In this document: in pieces, positions 44,677-54,640 of the stretch
How positions within the stretch are numbered: the stretch's first letter is position 1
Layout: each line of letters opens with the position of its first letter
Origin: Solirubrobacter sp963837485
GTDB lineage: Bacteria; Actinomycetota; Thermoleophilia; Solirubrobacterales; Solirubrobacteraceae
Assembly: GCA_963837485.1 (NCBI GenBank)
Contig: CAWINP010000018.1
Location: forward strand, 264,433 to 328,432
DNA length: 64,000 nucleotides
Direction of reading: 5' to 3'
Translations under genes and position numbers: made by a program
Notes under the pieces: generated by a model
The model's input: the letters and a program-made list of their open reading frames with translations, nothing else
What the model was told of the DNA's origin: nothing
The model's database searches: none

Positions 44677-45093
44677 CCTCCCTCGGGCCGGGTGCCGCGA
44701 CGTACCTGATCACGTCGGCGGGGACGTAGCCGCCGGGGATGATGGGAGCCAACGGGGTGCCAGGCTCGAGGGTGACCGCCCATGGGCGTTGGGAGGCAGG
44801 GATACCAGCGGCGGCTCGATGCACTGCCGGGCTGAAGATCGATGCTCGGCTCCCCGCCGTCAGGCTCACCCACGTGACGACGGGGCTCGATGGCGTAAGC
44901 CCCGCCGCCGCCGAGCAACGGCTCCATTGCCACGATCGTGCAGTCGGACTCGCCCCATTCCAGCTCGCGCACCGGCTTCCGGAGCCACACCTATACCCAT
45001 CGAGCGCCGCCGCCATTCTGTTGTTCGTCCCTGGCGAGAGCGCCTACCGCCCTCGGGCGACGGTCGTGGTGTAGGGGCTCGGGTTGCGGGCGA
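44677..45093. other. Intergenic; possible decayed coding sequence on minus strand
   Basis: No intact gene. On the minus strand one frame reads ESDCTIVAMEPLLGGG and AYAIEPRRHVGEPDGGEP (about 44850-44960). A second frame reads AVTLEPGTPLAPIIPGGYVP and ADVIRYVAAPGPREV (about 44690-44780). They look like one protein broken by a frameshift. Family not recognised. Confidence 0.35.
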
Positions 45094-45759
45094 CTAAGCC
45101 CCGCGGGCTATAGCCCGGCCCATCGCGTCGAGCGGGCTCTCGACGACCTTCCCGTGCCCAGGCGCCAGCCGGGCAGGCTCGAGGGCGCGCAACCCGCGCG
45201 CGCTCTCCAGCTCCGTCGGACGGTGCCAAGTGAACAGGACCAGTGGGAACAGCGGATTCAGCTTCGCCGAGGTCGCGACGCCGCCGAGGGTCGAGTAGAC
45301 ATCGCCGCAATACATGGTGCGGTCCCGGTGGTCGAGCAACGCGACGTGGCCCGGGGTGTGGCCTGGGGTCGCGATCACCTCGAGCGAGCCGACGCGCTCT
45401 CCGGCCTCGACGGTACGGTCGGGCTTGGTCTTGGCGCCCGGGTAGCCGCCGCGGAGCTTGTCCTCCGGCTCGCCCGGATCGAGACTCATGTCCTTGGCCA
45501 AAAGCCGGGCATCGCGGGCCGAGATGATCACTTCTGCCTCCGGAAGTCTCTCCTTCAGCGCGTCGAGCGAGCCGATGTGGTCGGCGTGGGCGTGGGTGAG
45601 GAGGATGCGGACGATTGGCGCACCGATCGCCTCGGCCCCCGCGATGATCTTGCCGGCCGAGCCCCCGATCATCGTGTCGATCACGGTCAGCCCGTCGTTC
45701 TCGCGCACCAGGTACGCATTCACGAATCCCAGCCGGCTGATCCGATTCACATCAGCCAT
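45094..45759 (-). CDS. Metallo-beta-lactamase-fold hydrolase
   Basis: 221 aa. LLTHAHADHIGSLDAL carries the HxHxDH metal site; PGHTPGHVALLDHRDRTMYC has the next His and Asp-containing strand (YCGDVY), and APGHGKVV the last His. Glyoxalase II/RNase Z-like small hydrolase; substrate unknown. ATG at 45759 (MADVNRI). Confidence 0.9.
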   Translation of the reverse strand: MADVNRISRLGFVNAYLVRENDGLTVIDTMIGGSAGKIIAGAEAIGAPIVRILLTHAHADHIGSLDALKERLPEAEVIISARDARLLAKDMSLDPGEPEDKLRGGYPGAKTKPDRTVEAGERVGSLEVIATPGHTPGHVALLDHRDRTMYCGDVYSTLGGVATSAKLNPLFPLVLFTWHRPTELESARGLRALEPARLAPGHGKVVESPLDAMGRAIARGA

Positions 45760-45890
45760 CGGTCGGTGAGGGTAACCGATGTTCCACCAAGCCCCTCTCG
45801 TGTGGAGGCGAGCACGACTGCCGAGAGCCTGGGCTCTCCCATCCGCGTGCAAGCGAGCGCGTCTGTCGTCAAGGCCGAGATGGTCGGTAT

Positions 45891-45992
45891 GGACGACGAG
45901 CGGGAGCGCAGGTCCAGACTGCTGGTTCGGGCAGGATGCGGCCATCGCGATTGTTCTGCCTCAGGTCGCGATCGTGCTGCTTTAGGACGGAA
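45891..45992. repeat. Dispersed ~100-bp repeat, copy B
   Basis: 102 bp, about 93% identical to 21640-21740 by eye (six substitutions, one indel). It ends TTTAGGACGGAA and is followed directly by the left flank of the IS110 element. The two copies diverge abruptly on both sides. Confidence 0.75.
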
Positions 45993-46059
45993 CCACCATG
46001 GTCGCTGAGCCGTGCCGCCATCGCTTTCGCGGTGGGCCGCTGGCGGCCGCCGTTGAGGA

Positions 46060-46237
46060 GTGAGAATTCTTGTGTCCGGATCGACGCCGACGAGGCTTGG
46101 TGCGTGAGAGCCCGTGCGACAGCGTGGCGTGGGGACCTGTGGAACCGTTGATTGCTGCTTCGAGCGCGCAGGCGAGACTCATCCTGGGGAGGCCCCCTCC
46201 GGGCGACAGCTAACCGCCGTCTTGAAGGGAGCACGCG
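46060..46237 (+). ncRNA. Candidate IS110 left end / bridge RNA region
   Basis: A ~180-bp non-coding stretch directly before the IS110 transposase. In the IS110 group the bridge RNA that pairs with donor and target DNA is made from this position (established for IS621/IS110). A short GC-rich hairpin GGAGG-CCC-CCTCC is at 46188-46200, and AGGGAG precedes the ATG. Ends and the guide loops are not resolved. Confidence 0.3.
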
Positions 46238-47485
46238 ATGGATGTGGTGGTCGAGCGGTGCGCGGGTCTTGACGTGCACCGCGACAACGTCGTGGCGACC
46301 GTGCGCGTCCCCGCGACCGGACGTCGCCGATGGGAGCAGCAGACGCAGACGTTCAGTGCGACGCTGGCCGGGCTGGCGGCGCTCGGAACGTGGCTGGCGG
46401 GCTTTGGGGTCACGCTCGTCGGGATGGAAGCGACCGGCGTGTACTGGAAGACCGTCTTTCAGGCGCTCGAAGACCGCTTCGAGTGCTGGCTGCTCAACGC
46501 GCATCACTTGCGCAACGTCCCGGGCCGCAAGACCGACGTCAAGGACTCCGAGTGGATCTGCCAGCTCGTGCAGCACGGCCTCGTGCGCCCGAGCTTCGTG
46601 CCGCCGCCAGAGATCCGCCGGCTGCGCGATCTGACCCGCCTGCGCAAGGCCCAGATCAACGAGCGGGCCCGTTCGATTCAGCGCCTGGAGAAGGTCCTCC
46701 AGGACGCCGGGATCAAGCTCTCCAGCGTCGCCTCGACGACCTACTCCAAGTCGGCGCGGGCGATGCTCGACGCGCTGCTGAGCGGCGTCACCGAGCCCGA
46801 GCAACTGGCCGAGCTGGCTAAGACCAGGATGCGCCAGAAGATCCCGCAGCTGCGCGAGGCGCTCGCGAGTCGCTTTCAGATCGAGCACCACGGGGTGACG
46901 GTCGCGCAGCTGCTGGCGCACATCGACACGCTCGACGCTGCGATCGGCAACCTCAGCGAGCGGATCGCCGCAGTCCTCGCGCCGCACCAACGTCTGATCG
47001 AGTTGCTGTGCACGATCCCCGGCGTCCACATCCACGCCGCCCAGGTCCTGATCGCCGAATGCGGCCTGGACATGACGCGCTTTCCCACGGTCGGGCACTT
47101 CACCTCGTGGGCCGGCGCGTGCCCGGGCCATCACGAGTCGGCCGGCCGGCGGCGCTCGGGACGCACCCGCCCCGGGCCGCGCTGGCTGACCGACATCCTG
47201 ACCGAGTGTGCGCGCGCCGCGGTGCGCACCAGAGAGACCTACCTCGCCGCCCACTACGCCCAGCTGCGCGGACGCCGCGGTGAGCCGATCGCACTCGGCG
47301 CGATCCGCCACGACCTGCTCGTCGCCTACTACCACGTCGTCCGCGACAACGTCCCGTTTCGCGAGCTCGGACCCGACTGGCAACGCAAGCGCTACTCGCC
47401 CGAACATCGCGCCCGCCGCCTCCAACGCCAACTCCAAGCACTCGGCTACACCGTCAGCCTCGAGCCGACCGAACAAGCCGCCTAA
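46238..47485 (+). CDS. IS110-family transposase (DEDD/serine recombinase)
   Basis: 415 aa. RuvC-like N-terminal domain with Asp12 (GLDVHRDNV), Glu in VGMEATGVYWKTV and the Asp pair RKTDVKDSEW. C-terminal Tnp_20 domain: TIPGVHIHAAQVLIAECGLD and FTSWAGACPGHHESAGRRRS with the likely catalytic Ser. Full length and apparently intact. No terminal inverted repeats are expected for this family. Confidence 0.95.
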   Translation: MDVVVERCAGLDVHRDNVVATVRVPATGRRRWEQQTQTFSATLAGLAALGTWLAGFGVTLVGMEATGVYWKTVFQALEDRFECWLLNAHHLRNVPGRKTDVKDSEWICQLVQHGLVRPSFVPPPEIRRLRDLTRLRKAQINERARSIQRLEKVLQDAGIKLSSVASTTYSKSARAMLDALLSGVTEPEQLAELAKTRMRQKIPQLREALASRFQIEHHGVTVAQLLAHIDTLDAAIGNLSERIAAVLAPHQRLIELLCTIPGVHIHAAQVLIAECGLDMTRFPTVGHFTSWAGACPGHHESAGRRRSGRTRPGPRWLTDILTECARAAVRTRETYLAAHYAQLRGRRGEPIALGAIRHDLLVAYYHVVRDNVPFRELGPDWQRKRYSPEHRARRLQRQLQALGYTVSLEPTEQAA

Positions 47486-48122
47486 CCCAGCCGCAACCGC
47501 CACCCGTCTGCCGTCGGCGCCCCGCCGATTTCAATCGCCCCTGCCCGGACGTGGCTGCAGCTCAGTGAATTCACAGGCGAGCCTCAGGCACACGCGATAG
47601 CGCGCGCAATCCCGCGCCAACTACCGCAATCGCTCGTCGCGATGGCGCTGGGCCCCGCGGCCGACTGCTGGTCATCGTCCATCTCAGCAGCCAGCGGACA
47701 CTCGAACCGGTGCGCCAAGACGGGCTGCTTTGCCGAGAAGCAGAGGCCCGGCCCCGCGCTCCTCCTCATCGTCCTGAGCCGGCGCGGGCGGGACGCTGGC
47801 GGAGGCGCTCGCTTGGCCGGGCGATGCGGGAGTCTGAGGAGGTTCGGATCGGCCCCCCAGAGGGACGCGTGACGCGGCCATGCTGACGGCGCCGACACCC
47901 GGATTCGAAACCGGGGACACCACGATTTCGGGCCGCCGCCGGAAGCCGTCTGACGGGCCTGAAGGCGCTCGAATCGTCCGGATTCCGGGGTTCCGCCGCG
48001 TCGGCCTGCGATCTGGCGAGTTGGAAACTGCCTCTTCTTGCCGGTGGTTGGGCCAGGAGACGACCGTCGTGGCTCTATGAAGACGTTGGCAGCGCTCCTC
48101 GGAGGCACAGCGCCGGGTAATC
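47486..48122. other. Right flank of IS110 and non-coding DNA
   Basis: No gene supported. The IS right end must lie in the first part (a GTGAATTCACAGGCGAG motif is at ~47564-47580). At 47900-47922 GGATTCGAAACCGGGGACAC resembles the complement of a tRNA T-arm with one extra base, but no tRNA can be folded around it. Confidence 0.4.
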
Positions 48123-48154
48123 GAGGCCCTTCCCACCGAGGCGGGAAGGGCCTC
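48123..48154 (-). terminator. Strong hairpin terminator
   Basis: GAGGCCCTTCCC (48123-48134) and GGGAAGGGCCTC (48143-48154) form a perfect 12-bp stem with an 8-nt loop, 10 nt after the stop of the TolB-like gene. There is no long T tract. Confidence 0.8.
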
Positions 48155-48164
48155 ATTGGGGTGG

Positions 48165-49897
48165 CTATCGGGTGCTGACGAGGATGTCGGATGATCCTTC
48201 CGGCCCGGGCGCGCGGCCGAACAGCAGGGTCCGCGCATCCCAGGAGAGCGAAGGGCGCGTCTCGCCGGCCGCGCTGTTGATCGCGTCGCCGAGGTTCGTC
48301 GGCGCGGACCACGGCTCATCGACCGAGCCGCGCGTTGCTGCGTAGACGTCCTGCCCGCCGAGAGCACCCGGGTAGGGGTGGTTGGAGGAGAAGACGATCT
48401 CGCGCCCATCCTTGCGGACGTTGGGCTGGATGTCGTTGCCCGCGCTGTTGAGCTCGCTCACGGCCGTGGCGGGACCGAAGCTGCCGCCGTCTGCTCGGGT
48501 ACTCACGAAGATGTCGCCCGGCACCGCCACCGAGCTGCGCGAGAAGTACAGCTGCGCGCCGCCGCCGATCTCCACGTAGGAGGGTCCCTGCTCGTCCAGT
48601 GGGCTGTTCGGACCGTCGGGCGCGCAGGCCAGGTGCGACGGTTCGCGCCAGCCGTGCGACGGGCTGTGGCGGGTGACGTAGATGTCGCCCATCCCGCAGC
48701 TCTGCGCGGTCGACCGCCGACTGACGAAGAACAGGCGCCCGCCGCGAACCGGAGTCGGGCAGAAGTCGTCCGCGGCCGAGTTGATCGGCTCAGGCAGGTT
48801 CTCCGGCGCGCCGAACGGGTCCCGGGTGCCGGCCCGCCGGGCGACCCAGATGTCCAGGCCGCCGTGGCCACCCGGCCGGTTCGACGCCATGTACAGGCTC
48901 AGCCCGTCGGGCGACAGTATCGGGCAGCCGTCGAGCGACGTCGTGTTGAGCTCCGAGCTCGTGCCCGGCAGCGACTCGGCGTTGATAGCGGTGCCCCAGG
49001 GCGAGAACGCCGGCGGCGGGTCCGCCGGCCCGCGATCGGCTGCCAGTCGGGATGCAGATCGAAGGCGCGGTTGTCGGTGACGTTGCGGGGGTCGCTGCCG
49101 TCGGCGTCCATCGTGTACAGGTCCGCGTCCCCACCGCGGTCGCTGGCGAAGACGATCTGCGTGCCGTCGGGTGACCAGGCCGGGTATCCCTCGCCGGCGC
49201 CGTTGACCGTGACGGGCGTCTCCGTGCCGGCGTCCAGATCGAGCGTGTAGATCTCGAAGTCGCCGTCCTGGTCGCCGGCGAAGACGATCTTCCCGCCGTC
49301 GGGCGACCAGCTCGGGACGAACTCGAGCGCCTCGTTGAACGTTAGCCGCTGCGGGCCCGACCCGTCGGCGCCCATCGTGTAAATCTCCTGCTGCCCGTCT
49401 CGGTCGCTGAGGAACACGAGCCTGGCGCCGTCGGGCGACCAGTTGGCCTGCCAGTCGAGCACCCCGGGGCTGTCCGTGAGGCGCTCCTCCCCGGTCCCGT
49501 CCGCGCTCATCGTGAACAGGTCGTAGTCGACCTGGCCGAGGACCGGATCGAAGTCGCGCTGGAAGGCGATCCGTGTGCCCGACGGCGACCAGGCGGGGTC
49601 CTCGTCGTCGAGGTCGTTGAAGGTCAGCTGGGACTTGCCGGACCCGTCGGCGTTCATGACGAAGATCTCGTGGTCGCCTTCGGGGTTGGCGTCGGTCACG
49701 CGGTTGCTGTTGAAGGCGATCTTCCGCCCGTCCGCGCGCCAGTTCGGCGAGAACTCGTCCGCTTTGGACTTGCGGGTCAGGTTGGCGAGGTCGCTCCCGT
49801 CCGGGTCCATCGCCCAGATGTCGAAGTCCGCGCCCTGGCGGTCGCTCACGAAGGCGATCCTGCTCCTGCACGCCAACCGCGTGGTCTCGCGGGACAC
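48165..49897 (-). pseudogene. TolB/PD40-type beta-propeller protein, 5'-truncated and frameshifted
   Basis: The N-terminal part carries six to seven WD40-like PD40 repeats (RIAFVSDRQGADFDIWAMDP, DEDPAWSPSGTRIAFQRD, YPAWSPDGTQIVFASDRGGD). Near 49030 the frame shifts and goes on as AFSPWGTAINAESLPGTSSE, SPDGLSLYMASNRPGGHGGL and later repeats to the stop. The signal peptide and the first repeat's start are missing; sequence homology stops at about 49860, where the opposite-strand SARP gene also begins abruptly. Without the frameshift it would be an extracytoplasmic propeller of about 570 aa. Confidence 0.8.
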
Positions 49898-52810
49898 GCT
49901 GATCGACGACCTGTGGGGGGGAGACGCCGCCGCCCACCGCGGGCAAGACGCTCCAGGCGCATGTCTCGCGCCTGCGCCGGGCCCTCAACGGTGCGGACGA
50001 GGGCTGGAGCCGGCTGGAGACCCGCGGCAGCGGATACCTGCTCCGCGTCGCGGACGGTCAGCTCGACGCCGACCGCTTCGAACGCAGCGTGGAGGAGGCA
50101 CGCCGGGAGCTCGCGCGCGGCAACGCGCGCACCGCGGCCGACGGCATCCGGGAGGCGCTCGCGCTGTGGCGGGGCGCGCCGCTGGCCGACTTCACCTACG
50201 AGCCGTTCGCGGCCACCGACATCAATCGTCTCGAGGAGCTGCGGCTCGGGGCGCTCGAGGAAGGGATCGAGGCCGACCTCGCCCTCGGACGGCACCGGGA
50301 GGTGATCAGCGAGCTGAAGGTGCTCGGGGCGCAGCATCCCCACCGCGAGCGCCTCACCGCCCAGCTGATGCTGGCGCTGTACCGCTCGGACCGCCAGGCG
50401 GAGGCGCTGCGCGCCTACCAACGGTGCCGGATGGCGCTCGCCGAGGAACTCGGCGTCGAGCCGAGCGAGAGCCTGCGCCGCCTCGAGTGCCGGATCCTCG
50501 ATCACGACAGCGCGCTCGCGGCTCCCGCCCGCTCGCGCATACCTGGACCTTCCTCCCGCCGATGGGGTGCGCTCGCCGCGGCGAGCGCGCTCGCCGTGAG
50601 CGTCGCTGTCGTCCTGCTGCTCCGCGGCGGGCAGGAGACACCGGAGCCGTCGCGTGCAGGCGGTCTGGCCGGCGTCTACGACAGCAGCGGCCGCCTTCTG
50701 GACAGGGTCGCGCTGGGGATGGCTCCCTCGACCGTCGCCGTCGGCGAGCGCGGGGTGTGGGTGCTCGACGCCGAGGACAAGACCGTCTCGCGCATCGATC
50801 CGGCCAGCCACGAGGTCACTCGCATCTTCGGCACGGCCTCGACGCCGACCGACCTGGCCGTCGGCGGTGGGGCGGTGTGGGTCGGGAACGGCTTCCGCGA
50901 GGGGGCTGAAGGGGGCGTTCCTGCCAGAGAGCATCTCCCGCATCGATCCCGAGACGCAGGACGTCGTCGCGACGATCGCGCTGCACCGGGAGCAGACCGG
51001 TCCCTACCTGCAGAGCGACGCGATCGTCCAGCAGCACATCGCCGTCACCGAGGACGCCGTCTGGGCGATCAACCCGGATCAGACCGTCTCGCGCATAGAC
51101 CCACGCGTGAACCGGGTCGTGGCGCGGGTCACCGGACTGCAGGCGCGAACGATCGCCTCCGGGGCCGGGCGCGTCTGGGTGGTCGACGCCGTGGACTCCG
51201 TGGTCGAGATCGATCCCGACACCAACCGGGTCGGACGCAGGGTCGAGATCCCGACGCAGAGCCTCACCGGGATGGCCGTGGGCGCTGGCGCCGTCTGGGT
51301 GGCGAACACGCTGGGCGGCAGCGTGTGGCGGATCGACCCCGGGCCGGAGCTGCAACTGCACGAGATCCCGCTGGCGCTCGGCGTGACCGGGATCGCGTTC
51401 GGCGACGGCGCCGTCTGGACGACGAACGAGATCACCGGGCAGGTGCACCGGATCGACCCGCGCACGAACCGGGCGCGAGGCGTCGGCCGCCTGCCGGCGC
51501 CGCGCGACGTCGCGGTCGCCCCCGGCGGCGTGTGGGTCACCGACGGTGGTCCCTCGCCACCGCGGCAGGAGCTCCCGTCTCCTTCGTGCGGTCGCCTCGT
51601 CTCGGGCGCAGTCGCGAGTCCCGACGTCCTGATCGTGTCCAACCTTCCTCTGCACGGGACCTGGCGCGGGGTCACGCTGCCGATGGTCGAGGCGATCGGC
51701 TTCGCCCTGGAGCGCCGCGGCTTCAAGGCGGGCCGCTACACGGTCGGCTACCGCTCGTGCGACGAGTCGACCCAGCAGGCGCACGGCTTCGAGTTCGCCC
51801 GGTGCTTCAGGAACGCCCGTGCGTTCGCCCGCCATCCCGACGTGCTGGGAGTGATCGGCGCACACAGCTCGTTCTGCTCGTACTTCCAGATCCCGATCGC
51901 CAACCAGGCGCCGGGCGGGCCGCTGGCGATGGTCAGCCCGAGCAACACCTACAGCGGCCTCACGCGCCCGTACCGAGGCATGTCCCGCCAGGAACTGGAA
52001 TCGCGTTATCCCACCGGGACGCGCAATTACGTCCGCATCGCGGCCGCCGATCACCTGCAGGCGGCGGCCGATGCCGAGCTGGCCCGGCAACTCGGCGCGA
52101 AGCGCCTCTTCGTGCTCTCCTGGGGCGACGATCCGTACCTGGAGGCGTTCGCGGGCGACGTTCGAACGGCCGCATGGAGCGCCGGTCTGGAGATCGCCGG
52201 CTCGGCGGCCTGGGACCCCGACGCCAGCGGCTTCCGGCGCCTGGCCCGGCGGATCGCACGCGCCCGCGCCGACGCGGTCTTCATCGGTGGCCACCTCCAG
52301 CCCAACGGGGGAGCTCTGGTGCGCGACCTGCGCGCCGTGCTGGGCCGTGAGGTCGACCTGATCGCGACCGACTACTTCACCACGATCCCCGACCTGAAGG
52401 CGGCCGCCGGCCGGGCTGCCGAAGGCGTCCACGTCAGCATCTACGGACAGCCGGACCGAGACCTCCCAGCGGAAGGGAGGCGCTTCGTCGCGCAGTTCGA
52501 GGCCTCACGCAATGGCGATCCGGGCCCGTCTTTCGCTGCCGCATATGCGGCCCAGGCCGCAGAGATCCTGCTCGACGCCATCGCCCGCTCCGACGGCACC
52601 CGGGCATCGGTCACCGAGCAGGTGCGCCGCACGAACATCTCCGGCGGCATCCTCGGCGATATCCGCTTCGACGCCTACGGCGACCTGGTCGAGGGCCCCT
52701 TCACGATCCTCCGCGTCAGCCGAGGCAAGACGCCTCACGCGCTCGGGTTGCCACAGCTCAATGGCGCGATCGTCGACCGCGTGATCACTGTCAAGGCCAC
52801 CTCCGGTTAG
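49860..52810 (+). pseudogene. SARP/BTAD regulator - TM - beta-propeller - periplasmic-binding fusion
   Basis: Modules in order. Winged-helix remnant: LLLHANRVVSRDTLIDDLWG, then KTLQAHVSRLRRAL and ETRGSGYLL. BTAD domain: DADRFERSVEEARREL, APLADFTYEPFAATDINRLE, LTAQLMLALYRSDRQAEALR, EELGVEPSESLRRLE. One membrane helix (WGALAAASALAVSVAVVLLL, ~50565-50630). A YVTN-like propeller with VAVGERGVWVLDAEDKTVSR-type repeats (~50690-51540). A type I periplasmic-binding domain (~51620-52790; PDVLGVIGAHSSFCSYFQIP, FVLSWGDDPYLEAFAGDVRT, VDLIATDYFTTIP). The first ~35 residues of the wHTH are missing. Two single-base shifts occur in G runs (49915-49921; 50901-50915). With those repaired it is a one-component, membrane-spanning regulator. 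Confidence 0.8.
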
Positions 52811-53697
52811 CAGCCGGAACGGCGCGGAAGCCCTGGAAACAAGCGGTCCTTTGTTCTTGGTTCGCGGCACCGGGATCACCGCGCACTGCAAGCGCGGCCC
52901 ACGCTTGCTCGACCGCGTCGAGCCGCCGCTCAACGACGTTCAGCTCAAACTCACCACGGCGCCGGGCGCAACGCACCGAGCCGGACGCTGTTCCTCCCAC
53001 TCTCGGACCACCGGCCGGCGCAATGCGCCGGCCGCTGCTTGCGGTCGTGGGAGGAACGCCGCCCGCGCACCGAGGGCGGGTGCGCGGGCGGCGTCGGGCG
53101 GCTGCGGTCAGGGAGAGGGAGTTGACCGGCCGCCGGTGTCCCGCTGGGAGGCGACGGGCGGGACGGGGCTCGGCGCGACCACCGCATCCCTGCGGCGGAG
53201 GAGTTGGCGCGCGAGATTGACGGGGCGCTTTCGCGCCTCGGTGCGGGCGGCGACGCCCATGAAGCGGATGGAGGGCCTCACGAGGCGTGGTCTCCCCTGC
53301 ATGGCCACAAGGATCTCCGGCGCCGGTTCGTCCGGCAACAACGACGAGCGAACGGCCGAGAGGTCGCGACGATCGGGCCGCGTGATCCAACCCTTGGGGA
53401 ACTTCGGCGCGAACGCCGCGATCCGCACCGCGACCGATGACCGCGGCCTGCAGGTGTGGGCGCGGTCGAGCGGCCCCTTGGATGTCACGCTGTCAGCACG
53501 GCGGCCACGCCAGCGATGGCGGAGACGCGGTTCGTGAGCAGCGCGGGGTCATCGTCGAGTCCGAAGGCCCCACGTGATCGGGGCCGGGTCCGCCTCCGGC
53601 TGATTCGCGGAAGCGATGACGCGATCGTGAGCGGCGGTCGATGCTCGGGGCACGGGGTCGTTTCATGGAAGTCGTTTCCGATCGAAGGAGCAACACC
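52811..53697. other. Long intergenic region with strong hairpins, no gene recognised
   Basis: 887 bp without a supported gene. The structured part is 52990-53093 (separate entry). From 53100 to 53640 several open frames exist on both strands, but none shows a family motif, start signal or consistent codon pattern. Confidence 0.5.
52990..53093. repeat. Nested inverted repeats / RNA-like hairpins
   Basis: Outer arms GTTCCTCCCAC (52990-53000) and GTGGGAGGAAC (53047-53057) enclose a 23-bp palindrome with 11-bp arms CGGCCGGCGCA/TGCGCCGGCCG (53012-53034). Immediately next, CGCCGCCCGCGCAC (53057-53070) pairs perfectly with GTGCGCGGGCGGCG (53080-53093), a 14-bp stem with a 9-nt loop. Confidence 0.9.
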
Positions 53698-54129
53698 ATG
53701 GCCCTAAGTGAGCCCGTCCTCTCCGGCCCGGGGGCTGGACGCACGGTGACCTACGGCGGTGGCTCGAGCGCCGAGCTCAAGCTCGCCGGCGACCAGTCGG
53801 GCGGCGACTGGGCGGTCATCGAATGGCGAGTGCGCGCGGGCGACGACCCGCCGATGCACACCCACACCCGCGAGGACGAGACGTTGTACGTCCTGGAGGG
53901 CGCGATCACCGCCTACGTGGGCGGCGAGAAGATCGAGGTCGAGGCCGGCTCGTACGCGGCGCTCCCGAAGAACGTGCCGCACGGTTTCACCGTGCGTAGC
54001 GAGCACGTGCGACTCCTCGTCACCGTCGAGCCGGCGGGCGCGGAGTACTTCTTCGTCCCGCGCGACGAGTCCGACGCCGACCCGGCCAAGTTCGGCCTCA
54101 TCATTCACGCGGCAGCCGAGGCGGCGTAA
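53698..54129 (+). CDS. Cupin-domain protein
   Basis: 143 aa single-domain cupin. Motif 1 PMHTHTREDETLYVLEGAIT (metal-binding His/His/Glu) and motif 2 GSYAALPKNVPHGFTV (His). AAGGAG before ATG 53698 fixes the start. Quercetinase/oxalate-type or sensor cupin; substrate unknown. Stands alone. Confidence 0.9.
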   Translation: MALSEPVLSGPGAGRTVTYGGGSSAELKLAGDQSGGDWAVIEWRVRAGDDPPMHTHTREDETLYVLEGAITAYVGGEKIEVEAGSYAALPKNVPHGFTVRSEHVRLLVTVEPAGAEYFFVPRDESDADPAKFGLIIHAAAEAA

Positions 54130-54640
54130 CGCAACTCGCCGGGCTGGAGCGGCGGTCGCGCACCCGCGCGGCCGCCGCCGTCGATTTCCGCGAGGCCGAG
54201 GCGAGGCTCAGCTGGCGCCAACGGAGCCCGGAGGCGTCGCACCAGGAGCGCGGCCGTCACCCCACCGACCGCAGGCACCCCGACGAAAGCAACGCCTGCG
54301 CCGTGGTGAAGGCCCGCGGGCGGAGACGCGGGCTTCAACCGCGCGGCAGGCTTCTCCAGGAAGCGGCGGCGTTCAGGCACGGCATCGCCCTTCCTCGGCT
54401 TGGCGCGACGCATGCCCGTCGCCTCGAGCCGCGTGCGTCCCGCGATTCGTGCCAGCGCGAAGGCCGGATCGTTCGATCGCGGCGCGCGATTGAACCGGGG
54501 ACTTACCGCCGCACACTGCAGTTGAGGATGCCGCGTCTCAGCCGCACACGCCTAAGAAATCGGAACCGCCGCAAGCGGCGTCTCGCGGCGGTCCGGCGCA
54601 GCCGACGCGCGCGACGCGCGGCGCGCAGAAAGGGGCCAGG
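54130..54640. other. Intergenic, Arg-rich shadow frames only
   Basis: 511 bp with no supported gene. The last 130 bp are rich in CGC/CGG, giving Arg-rich open frames on the + strand (RRSRRARRAARRK) that I do not accept as coding. Confidence 0.45.

Noticed and set aside
47900..47922. tRNA T-arm-like sequence (GGATTCGAAACCGGGGACAC)
   Set aside because: It has one extra base in the loop and no acceptor, D or anticodon arm can be folded around it.
53108..53488. 126-aa open frame on the minus strand
   Set aside because: No recognisable motif, no start signal, and equally long frames exist on the other strand.
54303..54640. Arg-rich open frame on the + strand
   Set aside because: Composition is that of GC-rich non-coding DNA; no ribosome site or family motif.
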